Shown here: in pieces, positions 22,701-34,764 of the stretch
Numbering within the stretch: position 1 is the stretch's first letter
Layout: each line of letters begins with the position of its first letter
Assembly (NCBI GenBank): GCA_020086605.1
Contig: JACBWW010000044.1
Span: forward strand, 5,687,408 to 5,751,407
DNA from: Lanius collurio
Taxonomy: Eukaryota > Chordata > Aves > Passeriformes > Laniidae
Reading direction: 5' to 3'
Length of the DNA: 64,000 nt
Notes under the pieces: model-generated
Databases searched by the model: none
Told to the model about the DNA's origin: nothing
What the model saw: the letters and a program-made list of their open reading frames with translations, nothing else
Program-made: the position numbers and the translations under genes

Positions 22701-23650
22701 ACTGGAGATGCTGTTTTCTGACAAACACTCCTTATGAGCTTGACACAGTGCATTTATACCACTGACAACTCATCTTCAAAAAAAGAAAATTGTTTTCTGT
22801 CTGGTGGCATACTGAGGCAGGAAACTTTGCCAATTGGAAGGAACTGGAGGAAACCTTCAATTTTGAATGGTGCAGGAGAATGGGTCACAAGGAATGTTAT
22901 GTAAGTACCTGTGGAGGTCAGACAAAGTTTTGCCCAAGCAACCTTCTTTGTTGCTTATGCTGGCTACCACTGTGCCAAAGAGTTTGTATGCAACTGATGG
23001 GCCAGTGACAAGTGTTTGCACATTGCTCTGACACACAAGCTCCCACAAAAACTAATTTGTTCTGGCAGGGTGGTAAAAAATTGTTTTTCTTCTTCTCACT
23101 TACTTAATTGGATTTTAGTTACTCTAAGATGAGAAAATATTTTTAGAACCAGTCTGTTAAGATTTGTCAAAAGAGGATGAACCTCTCACTTAAAGCTGCA
23201 GTGCAATACATTTGTGCACAGAAACAGAGACAGACAACATGGATCCATGCAGAAACAGCAGGAAACAAGAGGGATGACACCCAGCATATATCCAGTCCAC
23301 CTGCTTTGTATACTACAAATCCAGAAAAGCTTATATTTTAAAGGGACTGTCCTCTGGAAGGCAGGTTGTTTTGCGCATGGTAGCATAGACAGTTCAGCAA
23401 CACAAGGATGACATGTATTGGTTTACACTTCACTATTTTACATTACTTCTAAATATTCTCCCCTTCCCAGACTAAAGTGGGGTAACTTTTGCTAGGTTTG
23501 GAGATGATTAGTCAGAGTGATGACATTAATGGCATGATTAGCTATAAGGAAGCAAGTTCTTTCTCTTCTGCACAGGTGTGCAAGAATTTACCAGCAACAG
23601 CTGGTGTAAGAATGATTGCACCTCATGGGTCAGCCTCTGTTTCGTAAAAG
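19740..23650. other. AT-rich spacer, no gene recognised
   Basis: Nothing above about 130 codons and no recognisable domain. The stretch 20.88-21.13 kb has several TAATTA-type motifs. I do not assign it. Confidence 0.55.
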
Positions 23651-23653
23651 CTA

Positions 23654-23832
23654 GCGCTGAGGTGGACATTAGTGGGATAGATCACGGTAGGATGTCCCTG
23701 ACCCCATCCTTGGAAACATTCCCAGTCAGATTGGATGGGACTGAGCAAGCTGGTCAGTTGATGATGTCAATGCTCAGGGTAAGTATGTTAGAGGTACCTC
23801 CCAACCCCAAATTAAACTAGGATTCTATGATA
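23654..23832 (+). mobile_element. CR1 LINE 3'-end fragment
   Basis: CCATCCTTGGAAACATTCCC, then AGTCAGATTGGATGGGACTG, then GGATTCTATGATATCTG follow the order of the CR1 3' end. The 5' limit is approximate. Confidence 0.8.
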
Positions 23833-23839
23833 TCTGCAC

Positions 23840-25075
23840 AGCACTGGACATCCATTTTGCATTCCATTCACTGTCACAAGCTCTTAGGATTTTCAGGATG
23901 GCAGTTTCCCTCTTCTGTCTGTCTGTGCCATGGTAAGTGCTTTCCATTGCTGAAACAGCAAAGGTCCTTATGGAGGTTCTTAGAAGAAGATTAGAAAAAA
24001 AACTTGACACCACCTTGTTTGCACCTGCATTTGGATAGGGAATAGATACCTGGCTGTGGGTCACACCCACAAAGTTCGGCTACAGCCATTTCAAATCTCA
24101 GCAGAGCAACAATCTCCTTTCCTCCCTGTCAGCCTTTGTGCCTGCACAAGCTGTCAGGGTAAAGTGACATTCTGCTTCTCTTCTCCCTGGCATGCACTCC
24201 TGAGATAAAGAAATATCTGTCTTGAGCTATTCAGGGGACTTGGAAACCCCTGAAAACAACAGGGACATAAGGGAGACATCAAGAGATACTTTGCATATGA
24301 TCACAAAATAAAAATTTTGCAATCTGCTGTTTTCAAGCTGTCTGCTAAAAATCAGCAAGGCTCACCCAGACAAAGGTATTTTAGAGGTATTCACTGCATC
24401 AGAAAACAGAGCTAGACTTCTGAAATGTCAGAAATAGGAATGAATAATTTGTCCTCTAAAAGAATTACTTATTCTGGGAACCACATGGTAAGGCATGAAA
24501 GAGTTTTGACAGTTTATTCATCAGTTCTACCAATGAAACAAAATAATGTTTCACAGAAAGACAACACTCACTTCTTTTAGCATCTAGGTGGGTTTTTTTC
24601 ACTGACTCCCTCAGGTTAAACAAATTCATTTTATTCCCACTCACGAGCTATCAGATACCTGAAATTCTGTCAGAACAGTTACAAATACATATATTAAGAC
24701 ACACTGCTCACTGTTTAGAAAAAAAAAGTGTTAAATTTATGATGCAAAAAAATCTAATAACCAGTAAAACCACAGAGAGGAGAAAGCTAGAGGCAACACA
24801 CAGCACATAGCTCAGGGAATGAATAAACACAAAACACACAAGTGTATTTAGAGCTGTGAAATTTTAAAATGATACAATATGCGTATGTCACACTCAAGCT
24901 GTGGCATTCATTTGCTAATAGCAATTACCAGACCTTGATGATAACATCAGTCCTTCCTAAGAAAAAGAAAGTGTGTTTGAAATTGTTTGATGAGGATTTG
25001 CTTGACTGTCAACAAATGCTTTCTACTAGAGAATGTTATTTTGGGGGATGAAACCCCTGACTGCAGAAGACATTT
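23840..25075. other. Spacer, no gene recognised
   Basis: No frame above 85 codons and no repeat family recognised. Confidence 0.55.
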
Positions 25076-25078
25076 GGA

Positions 25079-25325
25079 ATCATAGAATCACGGAATTGTT
25101 TGGGTCAGAAGGGATCTTAAAAGACCATCTAGTTCCGACTCCCTGCCGTGGTCAGGGATACCTTCCACTAGGCCAGGCTGTTCAGAGCACTGTCTGACCC
25201 TGAACACTTCCAGGGATGGAGTATTCACAGCTTCTCTGGGAAACTTGTGCCAGTGTCTCATCACCCTCATGGTGAATAATTTCTTCCTGCTAGATAATCC
25301 AAAACCACTATCTTCCAGTGCTTTA
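25079..25325 (-). mobile_element. CR1 LINE 3'-end fragment
   Basis: On the plus strand it starts ATCATAGAATCACGGAATTG (antisense tail), then CCTTCCACTAGGCCAGGCTG and TGAACACTTCCAGGGATGGA, then a GTGCCAGTGTCTCATCACCC block. The order is that of an antisense CR1 3' end of about 250 bases. Confidence 0.9.
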
Positions 25326-25329
25326 ATTT

Positions 25330-26385
25330 CAGTTAGAAGTTGTTTTTCAGAGTTTGTGAGAACTCGTTTTCAAAAGGGATGGAGTATAAAGAAGACATGG
25401 ACTGGATTCCTCAAAGAAAGGAAGAAGAGTTTTTTAAAATCAGGGGACCAAACAGAAAGAAGTTGGAGGCTCTGGGTACTGATTTGAAGAAACTTGGTAC
25501 TTCTCAGCTCTAGCCATGCAGCAGTGTCTTTGGTGTCACTGCCAATGTGGGTAGTCTCTCCCAGAGCCTTTTTTTTTCCTCTTATATATATTGTGAGGCA
25601 CGTGCCTTCAGCAAAATTATGAGTTGCAGCATTGCCTTCCCCAGCTATTGTAGAGATAGATTGTGAAAGAAATTTTTAAAATAGATATCCCTGTTGCTAG
25701 CTGAAACTGAAGAAAAGTTTAAACTTGTCCATGAAAGCTGCTCTGTGTCCCAGCTGCGATGAACGGTCACTCCAGTTTTAAGGTAGTTAAACAATAAATT
25801 GCCATGACTTAAACCAAAACTAGGGGCAACACTAAAGCAATAGTCATGGCAGAGAAGAGTTGCTACTGAGAAAATAATATCTCCAGTGAGTCAATCAAGA
25901 TTAGAAAAAAAACCACCCTGAAATGAGAGCTTGTTCGTAATCTCTCTACTGCCAAACTCATCAAATATTCCTTTTTTTTTTTTCCAGATAGCTGATATTC
26001 CATTTTTTCTTTAAGCTGCACAAAAGTCAGTGTCCTTACAGAGCAGCTGGCAAATGCTATTCCATTGTCTTTCTCAGACATAGTGAGATATTTTGGCCAT
26101 GCTTTAGCTAAAAGGACCTGGCAGATCAACAGGGGAAAAAAAATCACCTAAAGAATAAGACTTTCATTTTTTTACCATTGGTTTTACAAGATCAGAATCT
26201 TCGGACTAGTTAACAGAAAATTGTTATTTTTCCCCTTTTTGAGAAAAGATACAAATCCACAGGCATCCAAGCAAAGGTATTCAGTGCAAACCTGAAAGAA
26301 TGAAAAATGTAGAAGACCGGTAAAATTGCATAATCATTTGGGTGACGCTGAATTTTTCCAACTACCTCCAGGAAATGCGTGGAGA
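25330..26385. other. Spacer, no gene recognised
   Basis: Frames of up to about 105 codons lack motifs. Confidence 0.55.
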
Positions 26386-26389
26386 CGGC

Positions 26390-26530
26390 AGAGCCAGACT
26401 CACCCCAGCTGGGGGAAAGGGGATCTCTGGTCACCATGAAAGTGGTCAAACACCAGCACAGGAGCCCAGAGAGCTTGTAAAGTTCCCAGCCTTGCAGGTA
26501 TTTGGACTCAGCAGCCCAAAGCAACATGAA
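26390..26530 (+). mobile_element. CR1 LINE fragment, strongly diverged
   Basis: CACCATGAAAGTGGTCAAAC, then ACCAGCACAGGAGCCCAGAG, then CCAGCCTTGCAGGTATTTGG parallels the usual CR1 order (gtggtcaaacactggcacag, ttgcccagagaggt, ccttggagatattc). The tail is lost. Confidence 0.6.
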
Positions 26531-26639
26531 TCAGATGGTCCTGTTCCAAAAGGGACATTTGGACCACAAAAGGGACCAGAGAACTCCAGGGGTCTCTGCA
26601 ATTTGCATCCCTGGATTGATTCTACTTCTTCAGTTTATT

Positions 26640-29160
26640 AATCTGTTTATTCTTACAATCAATAAATGCATCCATCAATCCATAATAAAATATAATTCTG
26701 TAATTTATTTTTTAAAATAATAACATTCATTTTAAGCACAGGAAATTTGCCTTAGCAACATTCAATGAAACACCAGGGTGCATCAATAAAGCACAGAAAA
26801 AAATAACTTCCATAAGAAGAGTCAGTTCCTCTTCCCTTTTTGTCCTATTTTGTGGAAAGAATCAGTCCACCAGGAAACAACTTCCAAGGGTCCAAATTTT
26901 TTTTTTAAATCCCATTTTTTCAAAGAGCTCTTCTCGGGTAAATCTATGTTGACAGATTTTTTGAGGGAATGGTAATTTTTCCAACACCTTTTGCTAACAA
27001 GCTGCTGGAAAGGAATCAACATTCCTGAATAATTTAGTGCTGTTAAACTATTCTACCACCTGCATCTATTATTCTCCCAATTCAACACCATTGTTCATTC
27101 ACCTGAGCAAGCCAAAAACCAAGCTCCCTGCTTATTCTTGTGTAAACAACAGGAGGTTCATGCTACCTTTTTCACATGTGCTACTACAATCATTAATATA
27201 TTTCATTTCCTGGACTGTGACATCAGTATCACAGCATGCATTCCTGTGAATAAAATTCTAGGACCATACAGCAGGGGAGAGTACATTGTCTGTTGTCACA
27301 ATATTCTGACTCTGCAAAGCAGTCTGAAGCAGGCCAAGGCACCCATTTGGCTGAAAAAACAGCTTCTGTCCAAGTTTCTAAAGAACATTTTGGGCAGATA
27401 GCCAGAACCATTACAAACTCTGAATCTCCAGAATGTGCTGTGCAGAAAGCCTTTGACAGTACTGGTATAGCAATTCTCCCTGCTCAGAAGCCCACTGCTG
27501 CCTTAGCCTGGCTTTCAGGTCATAGCCCTGCCACCCCTTTTCTCTGTGACCTAAAAGAAGTGTTTGCTTCCCCTGCCATCTCCATCCTCAATCTCCCATT
27601 ACCATGAGACATATCCCCTGACCTGGTGGCTTTGGGGCAGGCTGCTGTGAACCAGTAACCAGCAACTCTTCCCTGTCCATCAGCTTTGGAGATCTTTTGC
27701 AAACAGTCCATTTAATTTTGGAAGATGCAATTTGAATGCTTTAACAGAGAAGTAGTTTTGGCAGGACACAAGCCTACACCTACTCCCCCAGCATGGCCTC
27801 CCGAGGAACCTCTCTGCTTCCAACCTTGAATTAGATTTTTTTGTCTCTTTGACTTGTTAACAGCACTCCACAAAAGCAATGTGAACCTTTCACCATATTG
27901 TTAGCAGCGAGGACAAAGAAGTCAAGCTTCACTATATGTTACCATTTCACAAATGAATGCCTTCTTTAGGAAAAGTCAATCAATCCACAACTTTTCTCGG
28001 CCCATCTGCTTTCTGCCTGGTTTTCCAGATCATTCAGGAGCTTTGCAGTCAAATATGTAATTTTCTTTTGATGCTTTGAAGAATGAAGCTACACACATGC
28101 AGAGAATACCACTGTCATACCGTTCAAAAATCACTGAACAAAATGAGAATGATCCTGGTTTTAGACAAGTCTGAGGTTCTTTGCTTATACTAACAGACAC
28201 TTCAGTGAGACTCCTTGAATGGTGTGAAAATGCTCAGGCAGTGGCTTCACCTTTGATAACTGTATATTTGCTTAGAATTTATTTGATTAAAATGAGTTCC
28301 TTCAATTAATACTTCTGGATGGAAAGGCAGTTTCACCCTGATTTTGGTTCACTATCCCTTTTTCATCTGCCTACAGTATACAGCTTCCAGCTATTGTCTC
28401 CCAGCAGATTGTCCTGAACTGGAGATCAGGTATATTGCCTTTGGAAGAAAAGTTGTTTGCTATAATCAATTTCTTACTTCTTGCTAAGGTACTTGGCTGC
28501 TGAGAAAGACATTGCCCCATCCCACCACACTGTGACATTGCTGCTGCTCTTGGCTCACTTAGTGCCCTAATCATCAGTACCTTTCTCTGCAAGTAGCAAC
28601 TGCACATAAAAACATTTTGTCCTTCTCTGACATTGAAAAATGCTTGCACTTTTCCATGTCCACAGTGAAAAAGCCTAATTCAGTCGGTTGATTTTTCTGT
28701 GAATGCAGAGTGGCATTACCACTGCCTGGCTGCTCACACTTACCACGGAATAAGTGAAGTTCTCCTGCCTCACTGCAGTGGTACAATTACCATAAAAAGC
28801 AGAGAGCTATGGCAGATCATGAACTTGGTTTCTTTGCAGCAGCTTGCAACCCTCACCTACCACTCCTTGGTTTTGGCAGAGCTCTTACAACACAGTCTTG
28901 GTTCTGACCTGATGGAGTGACTGAGTCCTCCCTGGTTTGAGAGAAACACCCCAGGTTTTCATGTGGATGGAGATGCAGTGCAGGTCAGCGGACTGGTTCA
29001 CTTTGCCCTCCCTCCAGGGCAAGGAGGGAGAAGAATGTCTGGTACAGGCAGAGTGACTGCTCAGCACATAGGAGGCTCACCAGAGGAAGGACCACCATCA
29101 GGAATGCTTAAATGCATCCTCTTCAGCTCAGCAATGGTGTTCCCTGAGCTAATAGAACAT
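26640..29160. other. Spacer, no gene recognised
   Basis: The longest frame is 104 codons (27,293-27,607, plus) with no recognised domain and overlapping antisense frames. Confidence 0.55.
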
Positions 29161-29161
29161 T

Positions 29162-29440
29162 TGTTAATTCAGCTGGAATAGAGTTAATTTTCTTCACAGG
29201 GCCTAGTATGGGCTATGTTTGAATTTGTAAAGAAAACAGTGTTGATAACACAGGGATGTTTTCATTATTGCTGAGCAGGCCTGCACTGAGCCAAGGACTT
29301 TTCTGCTCCTCAATCTACCCCACCAGTGAGTAGATAAGCAACCAGCTGCATAAGATACAAAGAGGCCAAACACTGACTGTAAAACCTCACATGCAGTGGA
29401 TCCTTGACACAGTTTCATGCTGTGTGAAGGGCACAAAACA
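29162..29440 (+). mobile_element. ERVL-type LTR fragment
   Basis: It starts TGTTAATTCAGCTGGAATAG then AGTTAATTTTCTTCACAGGG. Next come AACACAGGGATGTTTTCATT and ATTGCTGAGCAGGCCTGCAC, characteristic of the same avian LTR family as 19,274 and 33,088. The 3' half is missing or unrecognisable. Confidence 0.7.
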
Positions 29441-29444
29441 GCTT

Positions 29445-30105
29445 GTGAGAGATATTCCTCATAATATCAGGTATGCCACAAAACCCTGGGAAATGGAACA
29501 CAAATAAATATTAAAGTTCAAGAAAAACATCCCAACTCTTCACTTTCTGTGCAAAAACACACTGAAAATACAAAATCCCTCTGCTGAAGTCCTGGAAATT
29601 TGCGTTTTACGCACAGACAACAAAATCAGCAATTTATTTTTAAATCTGTAATTTTAGCATGTTTAGGTTTCTCCTGGGACCTCATACAGTGTTAATAAAA
29701 TCTTTTGCTATTCTGAACACAATATCAGAAATTAATATATGTTCCAAAAGACAGGTTTATCTTGTCCAAAACAAGAACCACTACCTTAGATAAAATTTAT
29801 AGGCACAAAAGAAAAATCTTTCCCATCTGCATGAAATTGCCCATAAAGAAGTTTAACATTATAACTCAGTCTAGGCCTGTTGGATTTTTAGTGTATCAAA
29901 ATTAATTACATACTTCAGAGCAATTTTGCATGAGCCAGTGACTTTTTTCCTTTGCAGATATATTTAAACATTCAGATGCACTAGAGAATTACATTATTAA
30001 ACATGCTGCAGAGAATATTAAAAAGGGAGCGCTGATGAAAGTTTATTTGGTTTGCACAGAAAATTCTGACCCCTGCTTATGCTCATTGCTATTACTTCAG
30101 TCTGA
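29445..30105. other. AT-rich spacer, no gene recognised
   Basis: No frame or repeat of note. Confidence 0.55.
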
Positions 30106-30109
30106 ATCA

Positions 30110-30595
30110 TATAAGGAAACATAAACCTGTTGGAGAAAGTCCAAAGGAGTCTGCAAAGATACTGAGAGGGTTGGATACAAGCTGAGAGAGTTGGGGTTGT
30201 TGAGTCTGGAAAAGAGAAGGCTCCAGAGAGACCTCAGACACCGTTCCAGTACCTAAAGGGTCTCCATGAGAGCTGGAATGGAATCTGTAGGACAAGATCA
30301 TGTTAGGAAGAGGAGTGATGGCTTCAAACTCACAGGGGGCAGGTTTAGATTAAATATGAGGAAGAAATTCTTGACTGTGAGGATGGTGATGCCCTGGAAC
30401 ACATTGCCCCATCCCTGGTAGTTGTGGCTGCCCGATCCCTGGAAGTGTTCAAGGCTGGGTTGGATGGCGCCCTGAACAATCTGGTCTAGCAGAGGGTGTC
30501 TCTGCTAGTGGGATTTGAGGACTTTAAGGTCTTTAAAGATGGTCTTTAAGGACTGTTCCAACCTGAATGTTTTTATATTTCTATGATTCTCTGAC
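30110..30595 (+). mobile_element. CR1 LINE 3' part, about 0.5 kb
   Basis: GTTGAGTCTGGAAAAGAGAA codes for the eroded SLEKR region. Then follow TTTAGATTAAATATGAGGAA with AGAAATTCTTGACTGTGAGG, GATCCCTGGAAGTGTTCAAG, and a tail ATTTCTATGATTCTCTGA. Order and spacing match CR1, 5'-truncated. Confidence 0.92.
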
Positions 30596-30599
30596 AATC

Positions 30600-31685
30600 T
30601 GCTAAAGGGACACTGTGGCCTCTGCCACTGGCCACAGTGCATTAAAACAGTAGCTTTTTCCTTCTGTGTCATACTTCCTAACTCCTGAAAATAACACCCG
30701 ATAGAATCTGAGATATTCTCCGGGGCACTTGGTACTCATGCTCTTTCTCAGTAGTCTGACAATCCTCAGACATGAAATCCCAATCATAAACACAAGAGCA
30801 ATGTGATCAAACATGGTAGGCCAGATTCTCAAGAAACAGAAATCAATACAACTCTGCTGAAATCCTTGAAACTGAGCCAACAAATTAAGTAAAAGAGGAA
30901 GGACCTGATCCACTGTGGAGTTCAGCGCTGAGAGATGTTATATGTGTTTTAAAGGTGTCAATTTCATTGCATCACTTGCATTCCCTACATTCCCTAATGT
31001 CTAATTCCCTTGATATCACACACCCCTTTTCTATAAAAAAAATCCTCATGTCTTTTACATTAGTCCTCTCAAAACTTCTCAAACAGCCACAGCAGTTTGC
31101 ACAACACTGTTGGAGGTGATTTTGAAGAACACAAAACTGTTGCTTCGTGCTTTGGTTGATGAAAGTACATATTCCTCAAGACTGTTAATCAGACATGGTT
31201 TTGTGGAAATAAGACATGTACAGACCCGAGCATACTGACAAGAGCTCTCATGCTGCAGTTACAGACACTCAGATAGGGGATTTCTGATTGCCCGTATCAA
31301 TGTTCTGCCATCTGCATCAGCTGGAGCTCTACTGTACACCGGATGACCATGTGTGATAGAGTGTCTGTGTATCACATTCTCCACACAAAAATACTACTTC
31401 CACATTTGCTAAAAAAATACTTGGGTCTGTTTTCTCCTCAATTTCACCCAGCCAAAATATAAAACCCAGACCCAGGACAACACTTTGTGAGCACGGAAGG
31501 TGACAGAACTCTAAAAGAGAGTTTCAGTTTCTGAAAACCCACAGTTCAGGAATAAAATTCAAAATGTAAATATGCTTCAGAATGCATTTGATATAGTACA
31601 CGACAGAAGAACAGAGGTCAGAAATTTGTTCCTAGGATAAGCATTATTTGGACCCACAGGAATTAACATGAATTGTCTTCCTGGA
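30600..31685. other. Spacer between CR1 copies
   Basis: A 103-codon minus-strand frame at 30.6-30.9 kb has no recognised domain. Nothing else is seen. Confidence 0.5.
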
Positions 31686-31689
31686 AGAC

Positions 31690-31990
31690 AGAATCATGGA
31701 ATGGTTAAGGATGGAAAAGACCTCCAAGTTCATTGGGTCCCATTGTCAATGCAGCACTGCCTTGTTAACCACTAAACCATATCCCCAGGTGCCCTATCCA
31801 CACACATTTGGAACACTTCCAGAGACATGGGCAGTCTATTCCAATGCCTGGCAACACCTGCAGTGAAGAATTTTTTCCTAATATCGATACTAAATCTCCC
31901 TTGGTGCAACTTGAGGCCATTTCCTCTTGTCCTTTCACCTTGCAGTGGATTAGAAAGACTATAGGATCCAGGTCCTGCATACCAGTGTGG
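31690..31990 (-). mobile_element. CR1 LINE 3' part with end of ORF2
   Basis: It starts with an antisense tail (AGAATCATGGAATGGTTAAG) and runs into the C-terminus of the CR1 protein. On the minus strand, TRGNGLKLHQGRFSIDIRKK then HWNRLP are the usual last motifs of ORF2. The match is clear although the upstream sequence is lost. Confidence 0.92.
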
Positions 31991-32156
31991 GACATTTTGG
32001 AAAGACAGATGAAGTGAAAACTGTGTAGAGGGATCATGATGAAGAAGAAATATACACCTACACTGATGCAGATCCCTGAGCCTTGTCTGTCCATTTAAAT
32101 GTTTCCTTCTGCTGATACCTAGGTCCAACAAAAAAGGAAAATAAACCTCATTCTAA

Positions 32157-32202
32157 TGAGATTACAGTAAGAAGTAAGAAGTAAGAGATTACAGTAAGAA
32201 GA
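32157..32202. repeat. Local tandem duplication
   Basis: GAGATTACAGTAAGAAG occurs twice around AAGTAAGAAGTAA spacer units, so this is a recent-looking micro-duplication. Confidence 0.85.
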
Positions 32203-32204
32203 TA

Positions 32205-33085
32205 GAACACACTTCGCCCTTTATTCATGTCAGCCACCATGAAGATTGTGCTCTTCTAACGAGACTCTCTCTTTAGATTCTGCTTTTAATTACCTAATGA
32301 TTTATTTTGCAATATAGCAGTCTATGTTCAACAGCTGATTTTTGCTCTGCAATAATTTGCTTTTATGATTAGAGATCTTCAAGGTGAACTAAATCTGGAC
32401 AAAATGTTAAAATAGTTTAGAATATTAACTTGAAAGTAAAATAGATAAGCAAACAACACATTTCTTACAGTCTTGTCTTAGTAGCATGTAGACACTCTTT
32501 GCCTTGTCACTTGCAGGCTGACAGCATCTATGCCATATTTTCTTCAGCAAATAGCAGGAGGGGAGTTTAGAATTAATATTTGTTTGGGTCTTTTTTTCGA
32601 GCTAGCTTTATATAGTAAGCACCCAAGAGGCATGCATAAACATAAATCTGTAAAAACCTTGGTTTTCTTCTCCTTTTCCAATGCTTTGTTGGTAGCAAAG
32701 ACAGCCAGGAACTAAACAAGGAGCTTTTAGAGATGGCCTTTACTCTGGCACCAGCCTGATAAGTATCAGATTGCATAGCTGAACAATTTAGCATTTTGCT
32801 TGCCAGTATTTTTCACTAAAGATTGCTCATTTGTTGCCTCTCTGTTGGTTTTTTTTTTTGCCCCAGTCCTTTGGGACAGCAGGGACAGCTGGCTTCCTCC
32901 TCAGCCACACTGCTCATGTATTTGGGTGTGAATGGCCTTCTCTGGAATCAGAAAGGCTATCCCAGTTTTAGTCTTCAATGAAACACAGTTGTACAGCTAT
33001 CTGTCCATGAAAAGTGCATTCTGCTCCCCACTCTGGAATTTGGGGAAGTTTCTAGACACCACTCTGCACGGGAATTCACATGTTT
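32205..33085. other. AT-rich spacer, no gene recognised
   Basis: Only short frames without motifs. Confidence 0.55.
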
Positions 33086-33087
33086 TC

Positions 33088-33704
33088 TGATGATTATGGT
33101 TGGGGCAGAGTTATTTTCTTCCCAAGGGCTGGTACAAGGCTGTGTTTTGGATTTGTGGTAGAACACAAGGCTGATAGTACAGAGATGTTTTTGTTATTGC
33201 TGAGCAGAGCTTGCACAGAGCCAAGGCCATTTCTACTCCTCCTGCAGCCACTTGGGGAGGTGGCTAGGGGTACCTGGGAGGTTGGGAGGGGACACAGCCA
33301 GGACAGGTGATGCAAACTGACCAAAGGGACATTCCAGACTATGTAGTGTCAGGCTCAGTGTATGAACTAGGGGGAAGAAGAAGGAAGGAGGGACATTTGG
33401 AGTGATGTTTTGCGTTTGTTTTGTGTTTATCTTCCCAAGTCACCATCATGTATGACAGGGCCCTGCTCTGCTGGACATGGCTGAACACCTGCCTGTCCAT
33501 GGGAAGCAGGGAATTTACTTCTTGTTTTGTTCTATTTATATGTATGGCTTTTGTTTTCCCTATTAAACTGTCTGTATCTCAACCCATGAGTTTTCTAGCT
33601 TTTAGCCTTTTTTTTGATTCTTTTCCTCAATTCCTCTGATGAGGGGGAACAGTGACTGAACCACCGTGTGGGTATGGGCTGTTAGCTGGGGTTAAACCAC
33701 AACA
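33088..33704 (+). mobile_element. ERVL-type solo LTR, nearly full length
   Basis: Near the start is GGTTGGGGCAGAGTTATTTT, then GTTATTGCTGAGCAGAGCTT, then GGGACACAGCCAGGACAGG. A polyadenylation-region block follows (TTCCCTATTAAACTGTCTGT, then ATCTCAACCCATGAGTTTTC), and the characteristic end GGGGTTAAACCACAACA. This is the best-preserved of three LTRs of this type in the window. The left border is uncertain by about 10 bases and the possible 5-bp duplication is imperfect. Confidence 0.82.
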
Positions 33705-33709
33705 TCTCC

Positions 33710-34700
33710 TCAAACTGCTTTCAACAAGTCCATCAGTGTCACTTACAGCTTAATCCCACCTGCTTCACACTCAATTTTTTGGTTGGTTTGTGTTTGACTT
33801 CTCCATCTGATGCAAGTTATACTCAGATTCTGACACCCTGGCTCTGGCTGACCTCACCTCAACTTCATTCATGAGTTTGTGCCATTTCTTGCAATGATAC
33901 AAGTAAAGATCTCACATAATCACTCATTCAGGATATGCTCTTTTCACCCCAAATCCTTTAGGTAATCCAATTCAACTGCTCACTTTAATACCCTTGATTT
34001 GATTGTGTCATTTGAATGACACTAAACCAATGTTCTACTTCCAAGAAAATTCCCATTAAGATCATAATAATTGTTCATGATTCCTTACTGTCTTCTACAC
34101 AATAATGGTAAAGAGTTCAACAACACTAATTTATTTTGCTTCCTTTAGTTGCCTCTGCCTGATGAAATATAGAAGATCCCTAAAGACCAGAAAGAAAAAG
34201 CTGATATCAACAAAACACAATTAGGTTTTGATTTTTATTTGCTCCCAGTTGAAACATGTCTATCTACCTCCTGTGCTTCCACTCTGTCTACCCTAGCTAC
34301 AGAAATGAGGACTGTGGATGGTTCCCTGAGGACTTCTGCATCCATCATCATTTTCATTTTGGCAAGAGAGAAAAAAAAGGTAAAAAAGCCACTAGTAGAT
34401 GGCTGTACACGTGAGAGAAATCATGCAGATCCTGATAAAAGGATGCTAACTGCAGGAAAAACATGATAAAGCAAGATCCAGGTGGTGAGAAAATTTAATA
34501 AATACTCTTAATTGCTAACCAAGCTGTCACCAGCACTTGCATTATCACGGCTATCTGCATCAATCCCCTTGGACAGAAACATGCAGGAAACGTAGCACTG
34601 CTAATTCCTTTGTTTATTGAACTTTTCACTTGTTTGCAAAATGCTGCCTGCACCTGTCTTGGACTGCAGCTCCCAGGGACAAGTCTCCTTTGTTCTGTTT
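33710..34700. other. Spacer, no gene recognised
   Basis: Short frames only, no repeat family recognised. Confidence 0.5.
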
Positions 34701-34707
34701 GTGCCGC

Positions 34708-34760
34708 AATAAACACTGGAAAAAAAACAACCAATCAAAAAAACCAAAAAATCCAACAAT
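34708..34760 (+). other. AATAAA followed by a decayed A-rich tract
   Basis: AATAAA at 34,708-34,713 is followed after about eight bases by an A-rich run (GAAAAAAAACAACC, then AATCAAAAAAACC). The arrangement resembles the 3' end of a polyadenylated retrocopy on the plus strand. No coding part was recognised upstream, so it may be coincidence. Confidence 0.35.
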
Positions 34761-34764
34761 GCTG

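Noticed and set aside
33086..33709. 5-bp target duplication for the ERVL LTR (TCTGA versus TCTCC)
   Set aside because: Only three of five bases agree and the left border is uncertain, so I do not claim it.
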